DNA of 52,151 nt from Porphyromonas sp. (GTDB taxonomy: Bacteria > Bacteroidota > Bacteroidia > Bacteroidales > Porphyromonadaceae). The DNA is taken from assembly GCA_030529525.1 (NCBI GenBank), contig JAUMWS010000004.1:1-52151 (forward strand), read 5' to 3'. Made by a program: the position numbers and the translations under genes. Positions 35,353 through 42,969 of this stretch are shown piece after piece. The notes beneath the pieces were generated by a model. It searched no databases and had not been told where the DNA came from. It saw only the letters and a list, made by a program, of their open reading frames with translations. The stretch's first letter is position 1; every line of letters begins with the position of its first letter.

Positions 35353-35597
35353 CATTTTTATATATTCCATACCGAAAAATGCTCTCTTTTTCTCCGTTCT
35401 CTATTTTGATCGGAGAGAGTGTTTTCAGAGCATGAGCAAACTGTTAAATCAGGGTAATTTTATTAACACTAATTTCGATAGCTATTAAACCAAAACGATA
35501 AAGCAGCATATTCTTTCGGCTTAACGGGTTTAATTTTTCAATGAACCTGTTTACCCATTTCATTTAACAGGTTAACCCAATTCATTTAACAGGTTAA
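35353..35597 (+). repeat. Intergenic arm-plus-array repeat, copy C
   Basis: The arm starts CATTTTTATATATTCCATAC, then TTCTCTATTTTGATCGGAGA, GTTTTCAGAGCATGA, TTAACACTAATTTCGATAGC and GCATATTCTTTCGGC. The array follows: TTAACGGGTTTA (35521), TGAACCTGTTTA (35542), TTAACAGGTTAA (35564), TTAACAGGTTAA (35586), steps 21, 22 and 22. It matches copy D almost base for base across the arm and the first two units. It begins 39 bases after the ftsAZ terminator. Confidence 0.88.
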
Positions 35598-35910
35598 TCA
35601 GAAACCCTCACAGCGCTGACAATTAGGGAGTTGCGCATTTTACCTTCTTTTTTGATGTTTTCAGCCTAAAAAATACGTTAGAATTTATTTACATATAGAG
35701 GTGTCAAAATTCACATTAATTAACCCCAAAACAGCCCATGGAATACACTAAGAACAAATTTTTTCCAATTTCGAGATTTCTCCATATCAATTTGTAAACA
35801 AAATAGTTCGCTCAAAACGACTTCTTCAAAAATCAAAATTTCATCCCAAAATCTCATCTGAGAAGCCTCAAAGAGAGCCTTCCATTTTTATATAAAAAGT
35901 ACCGGAGATT
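35598..35910. other. Non-coding remainder of the gap after copy C
   Basis: AT-rich sequence without a credible frame. I see scattered TTAATTAA-like runs and a second TTTTTATATA at 35886, but no further phased palindromes and no clear terminator for the gene at 35911. Confidence 0.4.
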
Positions 35911-36699
35911 TCACCCTAAAATATTGCTCTTTTTGGATAATGTTCTCAATGCCTTTTTTACGATGTATCGAGTCTCCTTCGTATCACTTTCGGTACACCA
36001 ACGGGCACAAAGCTCTTGCACAAATATCGGTTTGCTCTTACTCGCATCATTCAACCAATTTCCGACACTCTCCCGAACATATTTTGAGCCGTCCGACCTT
36101 AATGGTTCAAGAATAGGCAAAGCCAACTCCGGAGACTCTTTCAAAAGGGGAATGTGCTTGCACCAAACGCCCTGTGGCCTCGTTGATTCCGTTGAAAATC
36201 GACGAACATTTTCATCCAAACTTGAAGTCCAAGAAGACAATATCTCTATACTCGGAAGAAGCTCTTCGGCTATTCGAGGTCTGACGGAAAGCCAAGCAAT
36301 CTCACGCACACCGAAGTGTGAATCTGCAGCAAATGGCTTTATCTTCTCTAATAACTCTGAGATGCTCAACGTTTTATCCCTACCGATAAAATATGCAGCC
36401 CAGCAACGTACCATATCGGAGAGATGATTACGAAGAAGAGAAAACAGCTGGTCGTCTCCATGCTTTCCGGCTTGCAACAAAAGTTCTTCACCAATGATTT
36501 CACTCATTGCATTGTAAGAAACTTTATTGGCGTCATCTACATTTTTTAGTATCGGCTCCAAGTAATCCATTCGTCCACTTTGGAGAAGAAAGTTCTCCAG
36601 CAACTCTCTTTGGTCTATTGCCAGACTTTCGGTCAGATTAACCGACTCTATCTCTCCGGCATTCAGTTTTTTAAGAATAACCGAAGGGATCTTTTTCAT
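35911..36699 (-). CDS. HEAT-repeat protein of the DNA alkylation repair (AlkD-like) family
   Basis: A 262-residue all-helical protein. The later half has the typical AlkD-like series: FGVREIAWLSVRPRIAEEL, SWTSSLDENVRRFSTESTRP, GVWCKHIPLLKESPELALPILEPLRSD and SKYVRESVGNWLNDASKS, each a HEAT helix pair. Active AlkD glycosylases use Trp, Asp and Arg residues in these helices. Trp, Arg and Asp occur here, but I cannot align them to decide on activity; many members of this branch may only bind DNA. An earlier in-frame ATG at 36756 would add 19 polar residues, and the ATG at 36699 was chosen because homologs begin with a similar KKIPSVILKKLNAGEI stretch. Confidence 0.8.
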   Translation of the reverse strand: MKKIPSVILKKLNAGEIESVNLTESLAIDQRELLENFLLQSGRMDYLEPILKNVDDANKVSYNAMSEIIGEELLLQAGKHGDDQLFSLLRNHLSDMVRCWAAYFIGRDKTLSISELLEKIKPFAADSHFGVREIAWLSVRPRIAEELLPSIEILSSWTSSLDENVRRFSTESTRPQGVWCKHIPLLKESPELALPILEPLRSDGSKYVRESVGNWLNDASKSKPIFVQELCARWCTESDTKETRYIVKKALRTLSKKSNILG

Positions 36700-36813
36700 A
36701 GAACGTGCGCCCTTTCTATTCTTTATATCTTTATTCTCTCCATTCATCTTATTCATTCGGAGACCGATTTCAAAGTGATAATACCATTCTGCCGAAACTT
36801 TCTCTTACAAATC

Positions 36814-37338
36814 TCACTTTTCTATTCTATACAACATGATATACTCATCCCCTTTCTCTTCAAGAATCTCAAAACCCACTTTTAAGTAAAGTCTCGTGGC
36901 ATAGTTTGCTTTCTGAACAGAAAGAGACGCTCTCTTGTAGCCTTTTTGAGTCAGCCATTCCAGCATTTGTTTCATCATCTCGGTACCTATTCCACGATTT
37001 CGGTACTCTCTGTAAAGTGAGATTGAAAAAGAGGGAGTATCATCGTCTATATGTCCGAAATCGTTGATGATGCGAACCCATACCGCTCCCACAACTTTTC
37101 CATCCACTTCAGCCACAAAACATTTATCGTCCGGCTTGCTTCCAAAATCTTTTGTATAAATCTGCAACAGAGGATCTTCTACAATAGACTTGGGTGGAGG
37201 CGTTATACCTTCGGGAATAAAAATAGCTTCGTACAGAAACTCTTTCAGCAGGAAATACTCTGCCTCCCTCATCTCTCTTATCTTATATTTTTCTCTATCG
37301 GGCATGATTCTTATCGGAATAAAGTGATACACCGGCAT
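36814..37338 (-). CDS. GNAT family N-acetyltransferase
   Basis: A 174-residue acetyltransferase. The acetyl-CoA motif A is YREYRNRGIGTEMMKQML (R/Q-x-x-G-x-G/A region, about 109-126). It is preceded by VAEVDGKVVGAVWVR and followed by ASLSVQKANYATRLYLKVGFE, the motif B strand-helix typical of the fold. The substrate is unknown; an amine of a small molecule or protein N-terminus is usual. A second possible ATG at 37305 starts nearer the conserved fold (MPDREKYKIREM). It lies 57-114 bases upstream of the HEAT protein and may share its transcript. Confidence 0.88.
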   Translation of the reverse strand: MPVYHFIPIRIMPDREKYKIREMREAEYFLLKEFLYEAIFIPEGITPPPKSIVEDPLLQIYTKDFGSKPDDKCFVAEVDGKVVGAVWVRIINDFGHIDDDTPSFSISLYREYRNRGIGTEMMKQMLEWLTQKGYKRASLSVQKANYATRLYLKVGFEILEEKGDEYIMLYRIEK

Positions 37339-37482
37339 TCAATAAAAGCTTTTGGATAGTAATACCCCCTTAGGGCAAGACCTCGATGTGCAGAATTTGC
37401 CTTGCTTCATTATTATCTCAAAACAAATCCCCATAACGATGAATAAAAGTAACGATTTTGCAGGATTCCTGAGAAAGCTATA

Positions 37483-37518
37483 AAAAAGCTGTAATGAAAG
37501 TTTTTCTTTCATCACAGC
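37483..37518 (-). terminator. Terminator of the OmpA-like gene
   Basis: Minus strand: GCTGTGATGAAAG (37506-37518) pairs with CTTTCATTACAGC (37488-37500) with one G-U pair, loop of five A, followed by TTTTTTATAG. Confidence 0.85.
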
Positions 37519-37550
37519 CTCTTTTCTATTGTAAAAGCAACAACGGAAGA

Positions 37551-38225
37551 TTATAGCTTTCCGCTCTTTGCCTCTTCGATCATCTTTGCATTAGGAAGGA
37601 TAAATACCTCTACACGGCGGTTTTGAGCGCGTCCCTCCACTGTACTATTGTCTGCGATAGGTTGAGTCAGCCCTACTCCGTAAGAGTTGATACGAGCTGA
37701 AGAGATACCTTGAGATACCAAAAAGTTGAACACGCTAAGTGCCCGCTTTTCGGAAAGTTTCTGATTGTATTCGGCTCTACCTGTGTTGTCCGTATGACCG
37801 ATGATACGTATATCGGTATCGGGGTGTTCTTTCATGTTTTGGGCAAAACGGGTAAGAGCTGTTTTGGATGTAGCGCTAAGAGTACTGGAATTTGTAGGGA
37901 AAAGGATACCGCTATCGAATGTAACACGGATAGCTTCCCCGTTGTTCACGGTCTCTATCTTTGCTTCCGGAATAACCTGTTCCAACTCTTTCTTCTGCTT
38001 ATCCATCTGCTGACCGATAAGTCCGCCTGCTACGCCTCCAACCACAGCGCCAATCACGGCTCCGACACCGGCATTCCCGGCAACTTTACCTATACCGGCA
38101 CCTACGGCTGCTCCTGCTCCTGTACCTATACCGGTACCTTTAAGCATATTGTTTGCACCACAACCACTGAACATCAAAGCAGTGGCAAGGCAAGAAATTC
38201 CTGCAATGGATTTTAGACTTTTCAT
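37551..38225 (-). CDS. OmpA-family outer-membrane lipoprotein with glycine-zipper segment
   Basis: The 224-residue protein has a lipoprotein signal peptide with lipobox LMFSGC (Cys22 lipidated). A glycine-zipper stretch follows (about 30-70, repeated GAGxxxGxxxG patterns), then an OmpA C-terminal domain (about 95-210). That domain has GHTDNTGRAEYNQKLSEKRA, SYGVG and RAQNRRVEV, which bind the diaminopimelate of peptidoglycan. The layout is like E. coli YiaD, suggesting a link between the outer membrane and cell wall. It has its own terminator. A small hairpin (38258-38275) separates it from the gene upstream. Confidence 0.92.
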   Translation of the reverse strand: MKSLKSIAGISCLATALMFSGCGANNMLKGTGIGTGAGAAVGAGIGKVAGNAGVGAVIGAVVGGVAGGLIGQQMDKQKKELEQVIPEAKIETVNNGEAIRVTFDSGILFPTNSSTLSATSKTALTRFAQNMKEHPDTDIRIIGHTDNTGRAEYNQKLSEKRALSVFNFLVSQGISSARINSYGVGLTQPIADNSTVEGRAQNRRVEVFILPNAKMIEEAKSGKL

Positions 38226-38296
38226 TTTGTGTGTTCTCTTTTAGGATTATCAAATGCTGGAGAGCTGCCTCTCCAAGTTTATTTTTCTCTATTTTT

Positions 38297-38623
38297 TTAC
38301 TCGTCTTCAAGTGTGTCCCGATAATCATCGTCTAAGGCAAGAAACTCTTTGAACGATTCGGGAGATAGGGGGAAGTCCTCAAAGTCGTCCCTCTTTATGT
38401 TTTTCACAACAAAGTCGTACAACTCCGTATTCTTCAAAGAGAGGATATCTTCAAGCGCTTCGAGGTCCGGATCTTCTTCGTCAAAGTAGCCACGAGACTC
38501 CAAAAACTCATCGACCAGATCCGTAAGGTAAATTATCTTGTCATCATCCAGCTGCTGCAACTCCTTGGAAGAGGCATGAGTCAGGATATAGTTGACCATT
38601 TCGTCGTCATCGTATGTCTTCAT
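38297..38623 (-). CDS. Small acidic protein of unknown function
   Basis: A 108-residue, strongly acidic protein with no signal peptide or membrane helix. Runs of Asp and Glu (EEDPDLEALEDIL, DDDYRDTLEDE) alternate with short hydrophobic helices (MVNYILTHASSKEL, IIYLTDLVDEFL). I do not recognise the family. A promoter box 56 bases upstream and conservation-like amphipathic patterning argue that it is real. Possible roles include a partner of a basic protein, but nothing in the context shows this. It lies 71 bases upstream of the OmpA-like gene and could be co-transcribed. Confidence 0.65.
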   Translation of the reverse strand: MKTYDDDEMVNYILTHASSKELQQLDDDKIIYLTDLVDEFLESRGYFDEEDPDLEALEDILSLKNTELYDFVVKNIKRDDFEDFPLSPESFKEFLALDDDYRDTLEDE

Positions 38624-38678
38624 ATTTTACTCGTATTGGGTTGGTTGTGTCTTCGTACTGAAGATAATTTGTACGAGA

Positions 38679-38686
38679 CAAAGGTA
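38679..38686 (-). promoter_or_regulatory. Promoter (-7 box) of the small acidic protein gene
   Basis: Minus-strand TACCTTTG fits TAnnTTTG. No convincing -33 element was found. Confidence 0.5.
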
Positions 38687-38892
38687 AAAATATTTTTCCG
38701 ACTACTGAGTATTTTAACCTGTTTAGGATAGAGAAAATCGTTTATCTCAGTCGAAGATTGAAATAATTATTCCATGGTCTTTTTATGAAAATCCTCTCCC
38801 GAAAGAGCTATTATTGGACATCGTTAAGATCTATTAGGATAATAACCTTTTTCTCCCTCTCTTTTCTGTGTGTATTTAGTGTTTATTCCATG

Positions 38893-38922
38893 TTGAACTC
38901 TGCTTATAAATAGCTATATTTG
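38893..38922 (+). promoter_or_regulatory. Promoter of purH and the mre-rodA run
   Basis: TTG (38893-38895), 19 bases, TATATTTG (38915-38922), leaving a leader of about 42 bases. Confidence 0.7.
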
Positions 38923-38971
38923 TAGTTCATATAGTAAGAAACAGTTTATCCCGATATCGCAGACAGAACAG

Positions 38972-40483
38972 ATGGAAGAGAAGAATGAGAGAAAAATAAA
39001 GAAAGCGCTTATATCCGTGTATCACAAAGAGGGTTTGGACACAATCGTTTCCAAGCTTAATGCGCTCGATATAGAGATCGTCTCTACCGGCGGAACAGAA
39101 GAGTATATCAATAAATTGGGCTACTCCTGCACTCCTGTAGAGGAATTGACCAACTATCCTTCCATCTTCGGCGGCCGCGTGAAGACGCTCCATCCAAGCA
39201 TCATGGGCGGCATCCTTGCAAGAAGAAACAATGCAGAGGATGACAAACAGTGTGCCATGTACCAGATTCCACACATCGATTTGGTCATCGTAGACATCTA
39301 TCCTTTCGTAGAGACCATGAAAAGCGGAGCGGAGCATCAGGCTATCATAGAGAAAATAGACATCGGCGGTATCTCCCTGATACGTGCCGCTGCCAAGAAC
39401 TACGCCGATGTGGTTCTCTGCCCATCGTTAGGACACTACAAGATGGTAGAGGAAATCCTTGACCGTGGCGGTATAACGACAGAACAGGAGAGACGTTTCT
39501 TGGCAGCGGAAGGGTTTAGAATCTCTTCCATGTACGATGCTGCCATTGCATCTTACCTTTCAAGAGAAGCCGGCGAAAGCGCCACCGCTTTGAGATATGG
39601 AGAGAACCCACATCAGAAAGCGAGCTTTGAGGGAGATATAGATGCTTTCTTCACAAAACATAATGGTAAAGAACTCTCCTACAACAACCTTCTCGACGTC
39701 GATGCGGCAGTGGGTATCATGGAAGAGTTCGACTCCAAACCGACATTTGCAATACTGAAACACAATAATCCGTGCGGATTGGCAACGGGAGAGAACGTAA
39801 AAGAGGCATACCTGAGAGCGCTTTCCTGCGATCCGCTCTCTGCTTTTGGAGGTATACTCATAACGAATAGAGAGATAGATCTAACGGCCGCGGAAGAGAT
39901 CGGGAAGCTATTTTTTGAAGTTATCATTGCTCCGAAATACTCGGAAGAGGCACTTGACATCCTCAAAGAGAAAAAGAACAGAATCATTCTGGAACGGAAA
40001 GAGGATTCGTCTTTGCAAGACAATCTGGCTCGTTCGTGCCTGAATGGAACACTGATACAAGAGAGAAACAGATCTACCCAAACCGAAGCAGATTGCAAGA
40101 GTGTTACGGAAAAACAGCCGACCGAAACGGAAATCCGAGATATGCTGTTTGCCAACAAAATCGTAAAACACTGCAAAAGCAATGCAATAGTCCTTGCAAA
40201 GAACGGACTGCTATTGGCTGCCGGTGTGGGACAAACATCAAGGATAGATGCCCTCAAGCAGGCAATAGAGAAAGCAGAGCGCTTTGGCTTCTCTCTTCAA
40301 GGAGCCGTCTTGGCTTCGGATGCGTTCTTCCCCTTCAATGACTGTGTGGAAGAAGCACACAAAGCAGGCATCACGGCAATTATACAACCCGGAGGATCGG
40401 TAAGAGATGAAGACTCTATCGTTGCCTGCAACAACTTCGGCATGGCAATGTGCTTCACCGGAGTGAGACACTTCAAACATTAA
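38972..40483 (+). CDS. purH: Bifunctional AICAR formyltransferase/IMP cyclohydrolase
   Basis: Performs the last two steps of purine synthesis: formylation of AICAR with 10-formyl-THF, then ring closure to IMP. The 503-residue protein has the N-terminal cyclohydrolase (KKALISVYHKEGLD, STGGTEEYI, FGGRVKTLHPSIMGGIL) and from about 200 the transformylase with the catalytic KHNNPCG motif. The end AIIQPGGSVRDEDSI and MCFTGVRHFKH is standard. A stretch near 350-385 (SSLQDNLARSCLNGTLIQERNR) is less conserved. mreB follows after 48 bases, so it likely heads the mre operon. Confidence 0.96.
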   Translation: MEEKNERKIKKALISVYHKEGLDTIVSKLNALDIEIVSTGGTEEYINKLGYSCTPVEELTNYPSIFGGRVKTLHPSIMGGILARRNNAEDDKQCAMYQIPHIDLVIVDIYPFVETMKSGAEHQAIIEKIDIGGISLIRAAAKNYADVVLCPSLGHYKMVEEILDRGGITTEQERRFLAAEGFRISSMYDAAIASYLSREAGESATALRYGENPHQKASFEGDIDAFFTKHNGKELSYNNLLDVDAAVGIMEEFDSKPTFAILKHNNPCGLATGENVKEAYLRALSCDPLSAFGGILITNREIDLTAAEEIGKLFFEVIIAPKYSEEALDILKEKKNRIILERKEDSSLQDNLARSCLNGTLIQERNRSTQTEADCKSVTEKQPTETEIRDMLFANKIVKHCKSNAIVLAKNGLLLAAGVGQTSRIDALKQAIEKAERFGFSLQGAVLASDAFFPFNDCVEEAHKAGITAIIQPGGSVRDEDSIVACNNFGMAMCFTGVRHFKH

Positions 40484-40531
40484 GAGAAAATAGAATAACA
40501 AGAATACATAGACACTGAGACAAGAAAAGAT

Positions 40532-41551
40532 ATGGGCTTTTTTTCATTCAAATATGAGTTGGCTATGGACTTGGGTACCGCCAATACAGTCATCATTCAC
40601 GATGGCAAAGTGGTGGTAGACCAACCCTCCTATGTTACAATCAATAAGAAAACAGACAAAGTGGAAGCCGTGGGAGACATGGCTTACAGCAACTTTGAGA
40701 AAGAAAATAATGATCTTCGCTCCATACGCCCTCTGAGAGACGGAGTGGTGGCAGACTTGGAGGCGTGTCAGGTGATGATACGCGAGCTCATCCGAAAAGC
40801 TATTCCGGGAAGAGGATTTCTCCCAAGATCTTTGAAGATCGTTATCTGCATACCATCCGGCAGTACGGATGTGGAAGTTCGAGCGGTAAAAGAGGCAGCA
40901 GAGAAAGCCGGAGCAAACGAAGTCTATCTGATACATGAGCCTATGGCAGCAGCTATCGGGATAGGGCTTAACGTTTTGGACCCAATGGGTAACATGGTAG
41001 TGGATATAGGTGGCGGTACTACGGAGATCGCTGTCATATCTTTGGGAGGTATCGTATCCAATAAGTCGATAAAAGTGGCAGGAGACGAACTCACAAACGA
41101 TATCGTGAACTTCATGAAGACCGAACACAACATGAGAATAGGAGAACGCACGGCAGAACAGATAAAGAAAAGTGTCGGAGCAGCCATCGTGAATCTTGAA
41201 AATCCACCCGAAGAGTTTGAGGTTTGCGGGCAAGATCAGGTCGGCATACTTCCTAAAATCATAAAGGTAAGCCATAAAGATATTGCAGAATGTTGGGAGA
41301 AGTCGATCCTGAAAATAGAGACGGCAATAGAAAATGCGCTTGATAATACAGCACCGGAGTTGTACGCAGATATCGTACGCAATGGTGTCTATCTCGCAGG
41401 AGGTGGTGCTCTAATCAAGGGATTGGACAAGCGTTTCTCCAACAAGTTCAAGATACCATTTCATGTAGCGGAAGATCCTCTACACATGGTTTCCATGGGT
41501 ACCTACGAAGCTCTTAAAAATACCAGCAAATACAGACTGCTTATAAAGTAA
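40532..41551 (+). CDS. mreB: Rod-shape actin homolog MreB
   Basis: Forms membrane-associated filaments that guide cell-wall elongation. The 339-residue protein has an N-terminal amphipathic MGFFSFKYELAMDLGTANT, which joins the membrane anchor and phosphate-1 motif. It also has the VDIGGGTTEIAVISLGGIV phosphate-2 motif and the GVYLAGGGALIKGLD adenosine motif. The length is normal. First of the five elongation genes; mreC follows after 23 bases. Confidence 0.96.
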   Translation: MGFFSFKYELAMDLGTANTVIIHDGKVVVDQPSYVTINKKTDKVEAVGDMAYSNFEKENNDLRSIRPLRDGVVADLEACQVMIRELIRKAIPGRGFLPRSLKIVICIPSGSTDVEVRAVKEAAEKAGANEVYLIHEPMAAAIGIGLNVLDPMGNMVVDIGGGTTEIAVISLGGIVSNKSIKVAGDELTNDIVNFMKTEHNMRIGERTAEQIKKSVGAAIVNLENPPEEFEVCGQDQVGILPKIIKVSHKDIAECWEKSILKIETAIENALDNTAPELYADIVRNGVYLAGGGALIKGLDKRFSNKFKIPFHVAEDPLHMVSMGTYEALKNTSKYRLLIK

Positions 41552-41574
41552 ACAGATAAAGCCGTAGCTCGAAA

Positions 41575-42426
41575 GTGCATAAGCTATTCGAACTCCTGAG
41601 GAGAAACATACACGTACTGCTCTTTGTTCTTCTTGAGATCATGGCAGTGACGTTGATGTACAATAGAACCGACTATCACGGAAGTGTGCTTTTCGGCACG
41701 TCTAATCGTGTAGTCGGACACATATTGTCTTATAAGGGGGAATTTGATAAGTACCGAGGGCTACATGAAGCGAATCTTGAGCTAATGCGCTCCAATGCTC
41801 AGTTGGAAAAAGAGGTGCTCAAACTGAATGCGGCTATAGAACGTTATAAGGTAGACTCCTTATATTATAACAACGTTTTCGTCACGGAAGAGAATCCGGC
41901 TTCCGACTTTGAGTACTCGGTCGCGGAAATAGTAGGACAAACGAACCTGACCAAAACAATCTTTCTTACCATAAATAAAGGAAGCCATGATGGGGTAACA
42001 CTCGATATGGGCGTTCTTTCAACAAGAGGCGTTGTTGGCTCCGTCGTAGCTGTAGGGACACACTTTTCCAAGGTACTTCCTTTGGTGAATAACTCTTTTT
42101 CTCTAAGCTGTAAACTTTCTAATCAGGAATATTTGGGAAGTCTTCAGTGGGATGGAGAGAGTCTGACTCACTCCGTACTAACAAGACTTCCGAAACATCT
42201 CTCTTATACACCCGGGGATACAGTCCTGACAAGTGGTTATTCTACTGTCTTTCCAAAAGGACTTTTTGTAGGCATCGTGGAAGGAGAGACCAAGTCTACC
42301 GACGACAACTTTCTCTCTCTGCGTGTAAAACTTGCGACAGATTTTGAGAAGCTGAGATACGTCTATATGGTGAAGAATATGCACAAGTCCGAACGAGACA
42401 GTTTGGATAGAGTTTCTATCAGGTAG
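41575..42426 (+). CDS. mreC: Rod-shape-determining protein MreC
   Basis: Bitopic protein that activates PBP2 and organises the elongasome in the periplasm. The 283-residue protein starts with GTG at 41575 and has one membrane helix (about 13-30, VLLFVLLEIMAVTLMY). A coiled coil follows (about 62-95, LHEANLELMRSNAQLEKEVL). The MreC beta-barrel domains contain TIFLTINKGSHDGV, MGVLSTRGVVGSVVAVG and DTVLTSGYSTVFPKGLFVGIV. No better in-frame ATG exists near the anchor, which supports GTG. Confidence 0.94.
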   Translation: MHKLFELLRRNIHVLLFVLLEIMAVTLMYNRTDYHGSVLFGTSNRVVGHILSYKGEFDKYRGLHEANLELMRSNAQLEKEVLKLNAAIERYKVDSLYYNNVFVTEENPASDFEYSVAEIVGQTNLTKTIFLTINKGSHDGVTLDMGVLSTRGVVGSVVAVGTHFSKVLPLVNNSFSLSCKLSNQEYLGSLQWDGESLTHSVLTRLPKHLSYTPGDTVLTSGYSTVFPKGLFVGIVEGETKSTDDNFLSLRVKLATDFEKLRYVYMVKNMHKSERDSLDRVSIR

Positions 42427-42444
42427 GATAAAGTTTTTGGCAAA

Positions 42445-42969
42445 ATGTGGCGGAAAATCTTATTTCTCTTCTTTCAGTTACTCCTATTTGTACTGCTACA
42501 GGCTCTGTTCTTTAATCACATCAGAGTCTATCAGTACGCTCTCCCTTTAGTCTACCTCTATCCCATATTCTCCGCAAGCGTAAAACTCCCACGTTGGAGT
42601 ATAATTCTCTCAGCAGCTCTTGCCGGTTTGCTGTTGGATATTTTCATGAATACAATGGGAATAAATATGTTTGCCGCCACAATGGTAGCATTTTTACGCC
42701 GACCATTCCTGCTTATCTTTATGGATGAAGAAGAGATTGAAGAAGGAAGCGGGAGACCGGATCCAAAGAGCTTAAAGCTGACAGGATATCTGCTCTATTT
42801 GCTCTTTTTCGTGACGTTGCTTGTTTCCCTGACGCTCTTCACGGAGGCTTTTTCGGTCTATATGTTCTCTCATCTGCCTCCTTATATACTTGGGACATCC
42901 CTTTTAAGCATTCTCGTAACTCTCATCTTCCACTATTTTAATACCAGAGCAAAGAATAGACAGAAATGA
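42445..42969 (+). CDS. mreD: Rod-shape-determining protein MreD
   Basis: A 174-residue integral membrane protein of the elongasome. Five or so hydrophobic segments are visible (LFLFFQLLLFVLLQALFF, ALPLVYLYPIFSASV, IILSAALAGLLLDIFMN, LLYLLFFVTLLVSLTLF and the final ILGTSLLSILVTLIF). A charged cytoplasmic loop (DEEEIEEGSGRPDPKS) separates the third and fourth. Sequence conservation in MreD is low, so the call rests on size, topology and position between mreC and PBP2. It overlaps the PBP2 gene by 4 bases. Confidence 0.92.
   Translation: MWRKILFLFFQLLLFVLLQALFFNHIRVYQYALPLVYLYPIFSASVKLPRWSIILSAALAGLLLDIFMNTMGINMFAATMVAFLRRPFLLIFMDEEEIEEGSGRPDPKSLKLTGYLLYLLFFVTLLVSLTLFTEAFSVYMFSHLPPYILGTSLLSILVTLIFHYFNTRAKNRQK

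Larger units (their letters stand above)
38624..38971. other. Divergent gap between the small acidic gene and purH
   Basis: Holds a minus-strand -7 box TACCTTTG (38679-38686) for the left gene and the purH promoter (38893-38922). A single TTAACCTGTTTA (38714-38725) matches the palindromic unit of the intergenic arrays but has no phased neighbours. Confidence 0.6.

Noticed and set aside
39679..40257. 192-residue open frame antisense to purH
   Set aside because: Ser-rich, motif-free shadow of a well-supported gene.
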